Shown piece by piece: positions 26,548 through 36,918 of a DNA stretch of 64,000 bases. The notes beneath the pieces were generated by a model. That model did not search any database and had not been told where the DNA came from. It worked only from the letters and a program-made list of their open reading frames with translations. The stretch comes from Alphaproteobacteria bacterium (GTDB taxonomy: Bacteria > Pseudomonadota > Alphaproteobacteria > Rhizobiales > Methyloligellaceae), in the NCBI GenBank assembly GCA_016869535.1, contig VGDX01000005.1, forward strand, positions 90,433-154,432, given 5' to 3'. A program made the position numbers and the translations under genes. How positions within the stretch are numbered: position 1 is the stretch's first letter; each line of letters opens with the position of its first letter.

Positions 26548-28098
26548 ATGACGAGCCTTCGCCCCCTACCCGATCAGCAGGTCAAGTTGGCGTCACACGT
26601 CGTCGACCTGGCCGCAGGCGAGTTGCGCGACGCGGCAGGTGCGCATGTCGAGTTGCGGCCCCGCTCCTACGCAGTCCTGCACCTGCTCGCCGAGAATGCC
26701 GGCCAGCTTGTCAGTAAGGACGACATCCTCGCCAAGGTGTGGGACGACGTCGCCGTCACCGAGGATTCGCTCACCCAATGCATCGCCGATATCCGTAAAG
26801 CGATCGGCGACGAGGACCGGCGCACGCTGCGCACCGTGCCGCGCAAGGGTTATCTCCTGGTTCCGGCGCAGCGAGCCACATATCACGCCGGTCGCGCGCC
26901 TGATCTTCCCTCATTGGCCGTCATGCCTTTTTCATCGGTCGGAGAGGATTGCGGGCCCTTGACGTTGGGCACGGGTGTAGCGAGCGAAATCATCAACGAG
27001 CTTGCCCGTAACCGTGACTTGCGACTGATCGGCCGCGATTCCTCCTTTGCGCTCGCCAATCGGAATCTGCTGGCGCATGAGCTCGGCGAGCAGCTTGGTG
27101 CCCGTTATCTCGTCGAAGGAACCGCTCAGCGCAACGACGGAACACTTGTCGTCGATGTGCAACTGGTCGACGCAAGAGACGGCAGCATCGCTTGGGGAGA
27201 CCGCTTCCATGCCAACGCGCCGAACGTTCCGCAATTGCAGCACGAAATCGCCAGCCGGATCGCCAGCACTCTTTATTCCGGCATACGGGAGGTAGAGAAG
27301 CACGCCATCCTGGGAGCGCCCCCGCGCGACCTCGACGTTTACGAGCTCACCTTGCGCGGGATCGCCCGCAAACATCAGTTCAACGGCGAGGCGACGCGCG
27401 CCGGCCGAGCGGATCTCGAAGAAGCGATCCGCCGCGATCCGAACTACGGGCCGGCCCATGCCTATCTCGCCTGGCTTAATCTGATCGATATTCTGCTGGG
27501 CCTCACCGGCGAGTGGAACCCCTCGAGATTTGGCGAAGTGATCGGCCAGTTCAATCGCGCCATCGAGCTCGATCCCGGTTTTTCATCAGCCTATCAGGGC
27601 CTGAGCCAGGCCCTGACTTACGCGGGAGACCTTGAGCAAGCGGTCGCCGTCGGCCGGCGCGGAGTCGAACTCGGGCCCAGCGATGCAGATGCGTTGCTGT
27701 TTTTTGCCGTGGCGCTGTTCGAAGCGGGCGAGAGTGCCGAGGCGTTGGAACTGGCCGACAAGGCGGTCGGGCTCAATCCCATAAGGCCGTCATACTACTG
27801 CTTTTTCCATGCCACGATCCTGTGGGGCAACGGACGCTATCAGGAGGCTTTGGCGAATTTCGAGGAGTGCCTGCTCAAGACGCCGAATTTCCGCGGCGCA
27901 GACACGTACCGCGTGATGTGCCTCGCCGGACTGGACCGCCTCGACGAAGCGAGAAAATTGTTGTCGCAAGTGATGGCAAGTCCCGCTGGCCTTCTGGTTC
28001 TCCCACCGAAGCCGCCCGAGCTTGCCGCCCGCTCAATGGCTCAGCTCCAAGCCGCGGGCTGGCGCCCCACCGTGGCCGCCGAGCGCGAGGCCGGCTGA
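26548..28098 (+). CDS. Winged-helix (OmpR/CadC-type) regulator with TPR domain
   Basis: The 516-residue protein starts with a Trans_reg_C DNA-binding domain (~10-105: RPRSYAVLHLLAENAGQLV, VTEDSLTQCIADIRKAI, RTVPRKGYLLV) without a receiver. Next is an alpha/beta TolB-N-like segment (~118-240: LAVMPFSSVGED, GTGVASEIINELARN, YLVEGTAQRNDG), then TPR repeats (~285-500). This is the architecture of CadC/adenylate-cyclase-associated one-component regulators. It has no membrane helix, so it is cytoplasmic. It may control the secreted protein gene 170 bases downstream. Confidence 0.85.
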   Translation: MTSLRPLPDQQVKLASHVVDLAAGELRDAAGAHVELRPRSYAVLHLLAENAGQLVSKDDILAKVWDDVAVTEDSLTQCIADIRKAIGDEDRRTLRTVPRKGYLLVPAQRATYHAGRAPDLPSLAVMPFSSVGEDCGPLTLGTGVASEIINELARNRDLRLIGRDSSFALANRNLLAHELGEQLGARYLVEGTAQRNDGTLVVDVQLVDARDGSIAWGDRFHANAPNVPQLQHEIASRIASTLYSGIREVEKHAILGAPPRDLDVYELTLRGIARKHQFNGEATRAGRADLEEAIRRDPNYGPAHAYLAWLNLIDILLGLTGEWNPSRFGEVIGQFNRAIELDPGFSSAYQGLSQALTYAGDLEQAVAVGRRGVELGPSDADALLFFAVALFEAGESAEALELADKAVGLNPIRPSYYCFFHATILWGNGRYQEALANFEECLLKTPNFRGADTYRVMCLAGLDRLDEARKLLSQVMASPAGLLVLPPKPPELAARSMAQLQAAGWRPTVAAEREAG

Positions 28099-28270
28099 CG
28101 CATCGTCAGCCCGCAATTTCAGAAAGTTTCAGCACTCTATCGGGACTCGAACAAAGCGCGACTCTACACTTCGACCATGGCGCGGGCCCGTGCCTCTCAC
28201 GCCCACTCCCAGTGGGCTTTCCGAAACGCCAGGTCGTCCCAGGCGGCCGGCTGCAAGAGAGGTGAACGCT

Positions 28271-28792
28271 ATGATGACCAAGCTCGCAAATACATTTGTG
28301 GTTCTGTCCGCGCTGGCCGCGTTCGGCTTCGCGTCCACCGGTGTGCTAGCCGAAAGCAATAAGGACACCGGCTCCTACACAGCGACCTACACCAAGCGCG
28401 ATATGCAGCCCATTCCCGATCAAGAGGGCCATGTGCTGATGTTGAGCGATGCCAGCGGGACCGTTACCAGTAAAGGCGGTCCTCTGGACGGCTTCTCGAT
28501 GATCGAACGGGGGATGGCCGACCTTCGCCAAGGCAACGGGCCGCAGCAAGGCTATGTGATCTTCAGCAAAGGCTCAGATCAGCAGGTGGTCAGGTTCGAA
28601 GGCAATGTCACCACCACCATGAAGGACGGCAAGCCCAACACATCCATGAAGGGCTCATATGAGATCGTAGCCGCGACAGGCTCGCTGGCCGGCACCAAAG
28701 GCGCAGGCACCTATACCGGCTATTTCACTGCCGAGGACACGTACAATTTGGACTGGGACGGCATTAGCTCGGGTCCCGCTAGCACGAACTGA
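28271..28792 (+). CDS. Secreted protein of unknown function
   Basis: ATG 28271 follows GAGAGGTGAAC and starts a signal peptide, MMTKLANTFVVLSALAAFG..VLA. The mature part of about 145 residues is rich in beta-strand-forming and Gly/Thr residues (YTATYTKRDMQPIPDQEGH, GTGTYTGYFTAEDTY-like end), suggesting a small beta-barrel or lipocalin-like fold in the periplasm. Members with GSYEIV..GTGAGTYTGYF-type ends are often simply called hypothetical. It is followed by a strong terminator, so it ends its transcript. Confidence 0.75.
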   Translation: MMTKLANTFVVLSALAAFGFASTGVLAESNKDTGSYTATYTKRDMQPIPDQEGHVLMLSDASGTVTSKGGPLDGFSMIERGMADLRQGNGPQQGYVIFSKGSDQQVVRFEGNVTTTMKDGKPNTSMKGSYEIVAATGSLAGTKGAGTYTGYFTAEDTYNLDWDGISSGPASTN

Positions 28793-28825
28793 ATAAGACT
28801 ACCAATCCGTCTCCTCCTCCCTATT

Positions 28826-28854
28826 GGCCCGCCGACCAGGCGGGCCATTTTTTC
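28826..28854 (+). terminator. Rho-independent terminator
   Basis: GGCCCGCC (28826-28833), loop GACCA, GGCGGGCC (28839-28846), then ATTTTTT. A perfect 8-bp GC stem with a T-run directly behind the secreted-protein gene. Confidence 0.88.
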
Positions 28855-28904
28855 GTCAACGCTTGGCAGCGCGCTCGCGGACCTCTAAGAGCGAGGGACC
28901 AGCG

Positions 28905-31559
28905 ATGCAGAAATCAGACCGCAAGCCGAAATTTCTCAAGGACTACGCGCCGCCCGATTATCTGATCGAGGAGGTGTCGCTTGATGTGGCGCTAGCGCCG
29001 AAGGCGGCACGCGTCGCGTCAAAGCTTCGCATCAGGCCCAACCCGAAAGTCGCGACCGGCGGCAGGCCGCTCAAGCTCGACGGCGAAGACCTGACACTGG
29101 AAAGCCTGAAGCTCGACGGCAAGCTGCTGGCGGCGAGCGACTATGAGCTGAAGGACGGCTCGCTCACCATCAAGCACGTGCCGGCGCAGCCCTTCACCCT
29201 CGAGATGGTCACGACGTGCGATCCGGAGGCGAACACGGAGCTTTCCGGCCTTTATCTCACGAACGGCACCTATTGCACGCAATGCGAGCCGGAAGGCTTC
29301 CGCCGCATTACGTATTTCATCGACCGGCCGGACGTGCTCGCGGTCTATACCGTGCGCGTCGAGGCCGAGCGCGACACCGCGCCCGTTCTGCTTGCCAACG
29401 GCAATCCGGTCGAACGTGGCGACATTCAAGGCACCAACCGGCACTACGCCGTGTGGCACGACCCCTTCCCCAAGCCGTCTTATCTGTTCGCCCTGGTCGG
29501 CGGCAATCTCACCGCCGTGCCGGACGAATTCGTCACCCGTTCGGGACGCAAGGTTGCGCTCACCATCTATGTCGAGCCCGGCAAGGAGGACCGCTGCGCC
29601 TGGGCCATGGAGTCGCTGAAGCGCGCCATGCGCTGGGACGAGGAGCGCTTCGGCCGCGAATACGATCTCGACGTGTTCAACATCGTGGCGGTCAGCGACT
29701 TCAACATGGGAGCGATGGAGAACAAGGGCCTCAACATCTTCAACGACAAGCTGGTGCTGGCGCGGCCGGATACCGCGAGCGACGCCGACTACATCTCGAT
29801 CGAGAGCGTGATCGCGCACGAATATTTCCATAATTGGAGCGGCGATCGCGTCACCTGCCGCGACTGGTTTCAGCTCTGTCTCAAGGAAGGGCTGACCGTA
29901 TTCCGCGACCAGGAGTTCACCGCCGACACGCGCGCGGGCGCGGTGGAGCGTATCGGCGCCGTGCGTATCCTGAAGGCCAATCAGTTTCCCGAGGATGCCG
30001 GCCCCCTCGCCCACCCGGTACGGCCGCCGTCCTTCATCGAGATCAATAATTTCTACACCGCCACGGTCTACGAGAAGGGCGCCGAAATCTGCCGCATGTT
30101 GCAGACGCTGCTCGGCCGCGACGGTTTCCGCAAAGGGCTCGATCTCTATTTCGAGCGCCATGACGGCGAGGCGGTCACGGTCGAGGATTTCGTCGAGGCC
30201 ATGGCCGACGCCTCGGGCCGCGACCTCTCGCCCTTCATGCGCTGGTACAACCAGGCGGGAACGCCCGAGCTTGCTTGCTCGCTCGACTATGATTCGGGCG
30301 CCAAGACCGCGCGGCTGACCGTTACTCAGGTCGTGCCCCCCACGCCCGGCCAGGCCAAGAAAGAGCCGATGCCGATCCCGCTGAAAGTCGGGCTGATCGG
30401 CGCCAATGGCGACGAGCTGCCGTTAACGCTTGCCGACGGCACGAAGCTTGCCGACGGCCTACTCGAAGTGACCGAACGCGAGCAGGTGTTCGAGTTCCGC
30501 GACATCCCCGCGCGGCCGACGCCGTCGCTGTTGCGCAATTTCTCGGCGCCGGTCCGCCTCACATCCAATCTCGCAGCCGACCAGATCGAGTTTCTGATGG
30601 CGCATGACAGCGATCCGTTCAATCGCTGGCAGGCGGCGCAGATCTACGCCACCAATCTACTCACCGCCGCCTCGCGCGACGGCGATCTCGCGCGCGTCAC
30701 GGGGAAAGAGGCAAGCCGTCTGGCGCAGGCGCTCGGCGCCACCGCGCGTGATGGCACGCTGCTTGCCGCCTATCGCGCCGAGTTCCTCAAGCTTCCGGGT
30801 GAGGCCGACATCGCGCGGGAGTTGGCGCGCAATGTCGATACCGACGCCGTGCATGACGCACGCGATGCGCTGCGCAAGAAAATCGGCGAGGACATCGGCG
30901 AGACGTTACGCGAGCTTTACGAGGCGAACGCATTGACCGGCCCGTATTCACCCGACCCGGAAAGCGCGGGCCGGCGGGTTTTGCGCAACGCCGCGCTCGA
31001 TCTGCTCGTTTCTACCGGCAAGCCCTCGGAGATTGCCCGCGCCGAACGCCATTACCGCGACGCCACCAACATGACCGACTCGATCGCCGCGCTCGCCATC
31101 CTCTCTCATGTCGATGGACCGGCGCGCGACACCGCACTCGATCATTTCTACGCGCGCTGGCAGAACGAGCCGCTCGTGCTCGACAAATGGTTCGCGGTGC
31201 AGGCGCGCGCCGCGCGGCCGTCATCGGTGGAAACGGTGCGGACTCTCCTTTCGCATGCGAAATTCTCGCTGAAGAATCCCAACCGGGTGCGCGCGTTGAT
31301 CGGCAATTTCATTCACGGCAATCAGACCGGCTTCAACCGGCCGGACGGCGAAGGTTACCGTCTGCTCGCCGAGCAAGCGCTCGCGATCGACGGCTTCAAC
31401 CCGCATATGGCGGCGCGTCTGCTCGGCGCCTTCGAAAGCTGGCGCAACCTGGAGCCTGTCCGTCAGGCGAAGGCCAGGTCCGTCCTGCAAGATCTGGCGG
31501 CGCGGAAGCTTTCCACCGACAGCTACGAGATCGTCAGCAAGACCCTGGGCGAGCTTTAG
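28905..31559 (+). CDS. pepN: Aminopeptidase N (M1 family metallopeptidase)
   Basis: ATG 28905 is preceded by GAGGGA; a frame extension to 28824 would run through the terminator and is rejected. The 884-residue protein carries the exopeptidase motif GAMENKGLNIFN, the zinc site HEYFHNWSGDR with the distal Glu in LKEGLTVFRDQEF (first His near residue 305), and an ARM-like C-terminal domain. It matches E. coli-type PepN in length and in the extended C-terminal domain. It removes N-terminal residues from peptides in the cytoplasm. Confidence 0.95.
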   Translation: MQKSDRKPKFLKDYAPPDYLIEEVSLDVALAPKAARVASKLRIRPNPKVATGGRPLKLDGEDLTLESLKLDGKLLAASDYELKDGSLTIKHVPAQPFTLEMVTTCDPEANTELSGLYLTNGTYCTQCEPEGFRRITYFIDRPDVLAVYTVRVEAERDTAPVLLANGNPVERGDIQGTNRHYAVWHDPFPKPSYLFALVGGNLTAVPDEFVTRSGRKVALTIYVEPGKEDRCAWAMESLKRAMRWDEERFGREYDLDVFNIVAVSDFNMGAMENKGLNIFNDKLVLARPDTASDADYISIESVIAHEYFHNWSGDRVTCRDWFQLCLKEGLTVFRDQEFTADTRAGAVERIGAVRILKANQFPEDAGPLAHPVRPPSFIEINNFYTATVYEKGAEICRMLQTLLGRDGFRKGLDLYFERHDGEAVTVEDFVEAMADASGRDLSPFMRWYNQAGTPELACSLDYDSGAKTARLTVTQVVPPTPGQAKKEPMPIPLKVGLIGANGDELPLTLADGTKLADGLLEVTEREQVFEFRDIPARPTPSLLRNFSAPVRLTSNLAADQIEFLMAHDSDPFNRWQAAQIYATNLLTAASRDGDLARVTGKEASRLAQALGATARDGTLLAAYRAEFLKLPGEADIARELARNVDTDAVHDARDALRKKIGEDIGETLRELYEANALTGPYSPDPESAGRRVLRNAALDLLVSTGKPSEIARAERHYRDATNMTDSIAALAILSHVDGPARDTALDHFYARWQNEPLVLDKWFAVQARAARPSSVETVRTLLSHAKFSLKNPNRVRALIGNFIHGNQTGFNRPDGEGYRLLAEQALAIDGFNPHMAARLLGAFESWRNLEPVRQAKARSVLQDLAARKLSTDSYEIVSKTLGEL

Positions 31560-31709
31560 AGTCGCTCAAACTGTCAACCGGCTGTTAACCTATTTTCCAC
31601 AGGTTTCACTAGACACACACCGCCTTCATAGATTCTCATAGGCGTTAAAGCGATTCGGAGATGCGGCAACTTCTCCGGCTCGACAGGAGAATGTTTCTAG
31701 GGGGACCGA

Positions 31710-34001
31710 ATGTTGCTGGCGCGCGCCGCGCGTGAGGCAGTTTTCGCTGTCGCAGGCCTGAAATGGCAGGATCTGCGGGAGATCGCCGGGCATCACCTCC
31801 CCAGGGCGGAGTTGCTGCGCCGCCTCGTTCCCATCCTCCTCATCGCCTTTGCCGCCGTCACCTTCACCGGCTTCATCTTCCAGATCGTCAAGGACAGACG
31901 CGCGGTCATCGACACAGGCCGCCATCAATTGATGCTGCTCGCCGATGTCGCGGTCCTCAACCTCAAGGGTGAGACTCTCGGCAAAACCACCGATTGGCAG
32001 ACCGCGCTTGCCACGAGCCTGCCCAAGGGGGCGCTGCGCGACGGCCGTACCGCTCTCCTCGCCGGCCCTGACGGAACTATCCAGGCCCGCGCTCCGCGTG
32101 AGGGCATCCAAGGCAATGATCTTCTCGCCATTCTCGGACCGCAACAGCCGCTGACCATTCTCGGCGCCGATGCCGGCGTGTTGCGCCTGACCTTGGCCGA
32201 CGGCAACGACGTCATCGCCACGGTGCGCGACATTCCCGCCAGCGACGCGCAACTGGCGTTTATCCAGCCGGTTCACATGGTGCTCGCCAAATGGCGCGAG
32301 GACATGGTCCTCAAGATCACGCTCCTCGTATGCATGGGGCTGGTACTGGCGCTGCTCGCCGGCGGGCTCTGGTATCTTGCGCCCGTCATCCGGAAGGAGC
32401 GCGCCAGCGAGAGTGACGATGTGTGGAGCGGCGAACTGACCGATGCGCTGCCTGGCTGCGGGCTTTGGCGCTGGAATCTGGCCCGCGGTCACCTGCGCTG
32501 GTCGACGCCGATGTATGTGCTGCTCGGGCTCGAGCCTCGCAACGAAGCGATGCCGTTTCGCACCGTCGCACGGCGCTTGCATCCCGACGACAATCTGCTC
32601 GCCGAGATCGAGCGGCGTCTTCGCGAGCAAGCCTCCCATTTCGATGAGTGCTTCCGGCTGCGCCACAAGGAAGGTCATTGGATCAGGCTCAGGCTGCGTG
32701 GCCATATCACGCGGAACCTCGACACGCGCGAGCCGTGCCTCACAGGCATCGCCGTGCTTGCCGACCAGGAAGCGGCAGCCGGATCGCCGGATGAGAATGC
32801 GCGGCTGCGCGACGCGGTCGAGACCATCTCCGAGGCATTCGTGCTGTGGGACGATCAGAATCGCCTGGTGATGTGCAACAGCAAGTACCAGCAGTTCCAC
32901 GGCCTGCCCGACGATTCGACCCGTCCCGGCAGTCCCTATGACGAGGTCATCGCCGCGGCGTCCGAGCCGATCGTATCGAAGCGCGTCCCCGTGACCGGCA
33001 AGGACGCCGACAATTCACGCACCTACGAGGCGCAGATCGAGGACGGCCGCTGGCTGCACATCAATGAGCGGCGCACGCGTGACGGCGGTTATGTCAGCGT
33101 CGGCACCGATATCACCGTGCTGAAGGAGAGCCAGCAACGGCTCGCCGAAAACGAGCAACAGCTCAAGGCGAGCGTCGCCGAGCTCAGCCTGTCGCGCCGC
33201 GAGCTGGAGCAGCAGAAGCAACAACTTGTTGATTTAGCTGAGAAATATGCAGCCGAAAAGAACCGCGCTGAGGCCGCCAACCAGGCCAAGTCCGAGTTCC
33301 TCGCCAATATCAGCCATGAGCTGCGCACGCCGCTCAACGCGGTGATCGGTTTCTCTGAGGTGATGCAACAGGCGCTGTTCGGTCCGCTCGGTCATGCCAA
33401 ATATCAGGAATATGCGCGCGACATTTATGAGAGCGGCACCTACCTGCTCGAGGTGATCAACGACATTCTCGACATGTCGAAGATCGAGGCGGGACGCATG
33501 TCGCTCGGCGTCGGCAAGGTGGATGTGGGGGACATCATCGCCGACAGCATGAAGGTGGTGAGTCAGGCGGCAGCCGACCGCGATATCGCGCTCGAACGGC
33601 ACGGGCCGGCGCATCTGACCCTCGAAGGCGACCGCCGCGCCATCAAGCAAGTGTGCCTCAATCTTCTGTCGAACGCCGTCAAATTCACGCGCGACGGCGG
33701 ACGCGTCGAAGTGCAGCTGTCACGCGCCAAGGGTCAGGTGAAGATCGCCATCAAGGACAGCGGCATCGGCATTCCCGAGGCCGACATTGCCAAGCTCGGG
33801 CGCCCCTTTGAGCAGGTGGAAAACCAGTTCTCCAAGAGCCATCAGGGCAGCGGCCTTGGTCTTGCCATCAGCCGTGCGCTGGTCGAACTGCATGGCGGCA
33901 GTCTGAAGATCACGAGCCGTGAAGGCGAAGGCACCACCGTTACCTGCCTCTTGCCGTTGCACGCGGTTATCGACGAAGCCCCCCTCGTCCGCTCCGCCTG
34001 A
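31710..34001 (+). CDS. PAS-domain sensor histidine kinase of the PdhS (PleC/DivJ/CbrA) type
   Basis: The 763-residue protein has two membrane helices (~42-58 and ~205-228) flanking a periplasmic domain, two PAS domains (~250-350 with WRWNLARGHLRW; ~368-470 with SEAFVLWDDQNRLVMCNSKY), a coiled coil rich in Gln/Glu, the H-box ISHELRTPLNAVIGFSEVM (His near 536), the DIYESGTYLLEVINDILD segment characteristic of PdhS-family kinases, and a complete HATPase domain (DSGIGIP, GSGLGLAISR). Such kinases feed the DivK-CtrA cell-cycle pathway. PepN next door is the context I recall for Sinorhizobium cbrA, so CbrA is the leading candidate, but this is memory, not proof. Confidence 0.85.
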   Translation: MLLARAAREAVFAVAGLKWQDLREIAGHHLPRAELLRRLVPILLIAFAAVTFTGFIFQIVKDRRAVIDTGRHQLMLLADVAVLNLKGETLGKTTDWQTALATSLPKGALRDGRTALLAGPDGTIQARAPREGIQGNDLLAILGPQQPLTILGADAGVLRLTLADGNDVIATVRDIPASDAQLAFIQPVHMVLAKWREDMVLKITLLVCMGLVLALLAGGLWYLAPVIRKERASESDDVWSGELTDALPGCGLWRWNLARGHLRWSTPMYVLLGLEPRNEAMPFRTVARRLHPDDNLLAEIERRLREQASHFDECFRLRHKEGHWIRLRLRGHITRNLDTREPCLTGIAVLADQEAAAGSPDENARLRDAVETISEAFVLWDDQNRLVMCNSKYQQFHGLPDDSTRPGSPYDEVIAAASEPIVSKRVPVTGKDADNSRTYEAQIEDGRWLHINERRTRDGGYVSVGTDITVLKESQQRLAENEQQLKASVAELSLSRRELEQQKQQLVDLAEKYAAEKNRAEAANQAKSEFLANISHELRTPLNAVIGFSEVMQQALFGPLGHAKYQEYARDIYESGTYLLEVINDILDMSKIEAGRMSLGVGKVDVGDIIADSMKVVSQAAADRDIALERHGPAHLTLEGDRRAIKQVCLNLLSNAVKFTRDGGRVEVQLSRAKGQVKIAIKDSGIGIPEADIAKLGRPFEQVENQFSKSHQGSGLGLAISRALVELHGGSLKITSREGEGTTVTCLLPLHAVIDEAPLVRSA

Positions 34002-34014
34002 TTTTCCCAGTTCG

Positions 34015-36918
34015 CTACGCAACAATCCGGTCGAAGGCGTCGTGCACGGCGGCAAGCGTCTCCTTCAATGTCGCTTCGAGCGTGGGGAAGTCTGGCGCGT
34101 CGGCGGCACGGGCGAGCAAGTCTTTCAGAGCGCGCGGTGCTTCGTCGGCGGCGAAGGGCTTGTCGAGGCAGAGCCGCAGCACTTGCGTGAGCGTATGGTA
34201 GAGCCGCGCCGCCGGGATCAGAATGTCGGCATCGCCCGGGTTGAGCACACCGGCTTGGGCGAGCCCGGTCAACGCCGCTTCGGTGTTCTGGTCGAGCGCG
34301 CCCGCATGTTCGGCGGCGCTCGTGATCTCCAGGAACTGCGTCAGGAACTCGAGATCGACCAGGCCGCCGCGCACCTGTTTCAGGTCCCAGATATCGTCCG
34401 TGCCCTTCTCCTCCTCGATCTTGGCGCGCATGGTCTTGACCTCCGCGGCAACAGCGGCGCGGTCGCGCGGGCGGGACAGGACTTCATGGATCGTTCCATA
34501 GATCTTCTCGCGCAAGGCAGGCGGCCCTGAGACCACGCGCGCGCGGGTGAGCGCCAGATGCTCCCAGGTCCAGGCCGAGCCCGTTTGATAATCGACGAAG
34601 CTCGAGAGTCTGGCGGCGACCGGCCCCTGATTGCCCGACGGCCGAAGCCGCATATCCACCTGATAGAGTGATCCTTCGGCGGTCTGCGCCGACAAGGCGG
34701 CGATCAGGCGTTGCGTGAAACGCGTGTAATATTGCGTGCCCGGCAGATTGCGCACGCCGTCGGACTGCGCCGTGTCGCCTTCGTAATCGTAGACGACGAT
34801 CAGATCGAGATCGGAGGCCGCCGTCATCTCGCATCCGCCGAGCTTGCCCATGGCGATGACCGCCGCCTGTCCTCCCGGCATGCGTCCATGCTGGTCGATG
34901 AGTTCTTTCTCCACGCGTTCGGCGAGTGCCGCAATCAGCGTCTCGGCGAGCGCGGCATAGGCTTCGCCCGCTTGCCGCGCCGAGATCGTGCCTGAGATCA
35001 CGCGCACGCCGATCAGGAAACCCTGCTCGCGGCCGACGATGCGCGCGCGGTCGAGCGCATCCTGGTAATCGCGTGCCTCGGCGATGGCGCCGGCCACCAG
35101 CTCGCGCCGCCGTTCCGGCGTGGGCACCGCACCGAAGAAACCGGGATCGAGCACGGCATCGAGCAGCCGCGGCCTGCGCGCGATGATCTGGGCTAGCCTT
35201 GGCGCCGTTCCCATGATGTCGGCGATCAGCCTCAGCAGACTTGGATTGGCGGCAAGAAGTGAAAAGAGCTGGAGGCCCGCCGGCATGTTGACGATCGCCT
35301 TGTCGAAGGTGGCGAGTGCGAGATCGGGCTCCGCCGTACGGCCGAAGGCATCGAGCAGCGAAGGCAGGATCTCGGTCAGCCGCTCGCGCGCCTTCGCGCT
35401 GCGGGTCGCGCCGTAACGGCCGGACTGCCAGGCGCGGATCGCTTCGATCGCCGCCTTGGGATTGCCGAAGCCGAGACGCTCAAGACTTGCAAGCGCGGCG
35501 GGGTCGGCTTCGTCCGCCGCCACCACGAGATTGGGTGCGGCACTCGGCGGCTCGGGCAGCTTCTCGAACAGCGCCTCGTAATGCGCCTCGACGCATTTGA
35601 ACCGCTCGATCAGCGCGTCGCCGAATTCATCGGTATCGGCGAAGCCGCTCAGCCTCGCGACGCGGTCGAGTTCCTGCCGGTCGGTGGGGATGATGTGGGT
35701 CTGCTGATCGCCGATCATCTGCAGCCGGTTCTCGATCCGCCGCAGGAAATAATAGGCTCCGGTCAGGTCGTTTGCCGCCTGGCGCTCGATCCACCCGCCC
35801 TCGGCGAGCCGGTCCAGTGTTTCGATCGTGCCGCGCGTACGCAACTCCTTATGGCGGCCGCCGGCGATCAATTGCTGCGTCTGGGCGAAGAACTCGATGT
35901 CGCGAATGCCGCCGCGTCCGAGCTTGATGTCCTGCCCCTCGACCGCGATGGCGCCGTGCCCCTTATGGGCATGCACCCGGCGCTTCATGGCATGGATGTC
36001 GGCGATGGCCGCGTAGTCGAGATATTTGCGCCAGATGAAGGGCGAAAGCTGCTGCAGGAAGTCCTCGCCGGCCTCCTCGTCGCCCGCCGCGACCCGCGCC
36101 TTGATCAGCGCCGCGCGCTCCCAGTTCTGGCCGAAACTCTCGTAATAGGTGAGGCCTGCGTCGGTCGAGAGGGCAATCTGGGTGGCGCCAGGATCGGGCC
36201 GCAGCCTGAGATCGGTGCGGAACACATAGCCGTCGGCGGTGTGCTCCTGCATCAGCCGCACCAGCTCGCGCGTGAGCTTCACGAAGAAGGACGACGGTTC
36301 GATATCGGGGGCCAGTCCCGCGCGTTCGGCATCGTAGAAGACGATGAGGTCGATATCGCTGGAATAATTCAGCTCGCGTGCGCCGAGCTTGCCCATGGCG
36401 ATGACGAAATAGCCTGGGGTCTCCGACGAAACACCGGTAGCGGAAATTTGCCCCGCCTCGCGCGCCTTGTGGAACAGAAAGGCGGTAGCGTCCTGGAGAA
36501 CGGCATCGCCCGCATCGCTCAACGCCTGAAGCGTTTTCTCGGCCGGCCAGACACCGCCAAGATCGGCAAGTCCGGTCAATAACGCCATGCGCTGCTTGAA
36601 CCGGCGCAGCAACACCATGACGTCCTTGGTCGCAGGCGCTTGCGCGACCGCAATGGCCAGAGCCGCGCGCGCCTCGGTCATATGCGTATCGGGATTAAGC
36701 CGCAGGCACTCGGCGAGCATGGCGGGATCGCGCAGCGCAAGCGTGGCAAGATAGGGCGAGCAGGAGAAGGACGCTTCCAGCAGGTCTTTGACCTGCGGCA
36801 TCGCCACAAGCGCCGTCAGATCGGGAACCGGCGACTTGGCCAGGGTGTCGAGCACGTCGGCGCCGCGCGCCGCGTCATGGATCAGGGGGGTTTCAGCGAT
36901 GCGCTCGAAGAACGCCAT
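34015..36918 (-). CDS. glnE: Bifunctional glutamine synthetase adenylyltransferase/deadenylase GlnE
   Basis: The protein of about 967 residues contains two nucleotidyltransferase domains with near-identical active sites: GKLGARELNYSSDIDLIVFYD split as GKLGARELN/SSDIDLIVF in the N-terminal deadenylase half, and GKLGGCEM/ASDLDLIVVYD in the C-terminal adenylylating half. Each is followed by a GlnE helical domain. It adds or removes AMP on glutamine synthetase under PII control. ATG 36918 is preferred to a TTG at 36957. Its first 26 bases overlap the end of the kinase gene upstream. Confidence 0.95.
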   Translation of the reverse strand: MAFFERIAETPLIHDAARGADVLDTLAKSPVPDLTALVAMPQVKDLLEASFSCSPYLATLALRDPAMLAECLRLNPDTHMTEARAALAIAVAQAPATKDVMVLLRRFKQRMALLTGLADLGGVWPAEKTLQALSDAGDAVLQDATAFLFHKAREAGQISATGVSSETPGYFVIAMGKLGARELNYSSDIDLIVFYDAERAGLAPDIEPSSFFVKLTRELVRLMQEHTADGYVFRTDLRLRPDPGATQIALSTDAGLTYYESFGQNWERAALIKARVAAGDEEAGEDFLQQLSPFIWRKYLDYAAIADIHAMKRRVHAHKGHGAIAVEGQDIKLGRGGIRDIEFFAQTQQLIAGGRHKELRTRGTIETLDRLAEGGWIERQAANDLTGAYYFLRRIENRLQMIGDQQTHIIPTDRQELDRVARLSGFADTDEFGDALIERFKCVEAHYEALFEKLPEPPSAAPNLVVAADEADPAALASLERLGFGNPKAAIEAIRAWQSGRYGATRSAKARERLTEILPSLLDAFGRTAEPDLALATFDKAIVNMPAGLQLFSLLAANPSLLRLIADIMGTAPRLAQIIARRPRLLDAVLDPGFFGAVPTPERRRELVAGAIAEARDYQDALDRARIVGREQGFLIGVRVISGTISARQAGEAYAALAETLIAALAERVEKELIDQHGRMPGGQAAVIAMGKLGGCEMTAASDLDLIVVYDYEGDTAQSDGVRNLPGTQYYTRFTQRLIAALSAQTAEGSLYQVDMRLRPSGNQGPVAARLSSFVDYQTGSAWTWEHLALTRARVVSGPPALREKIYGTIHEVLSRPRDRAAVAAEVKTMRAKIEEEKGTDDIWDLKQVRGGLVDLEFLTQFLEITSAAEHAGALDQNTEAALTGLAQAGVLNPGDADILIPAARLYHTLTQVLRLCLDKPFAADEAPRALKDLLARAADAPDFPTLEATLKETLAAVHDAFDRIVA

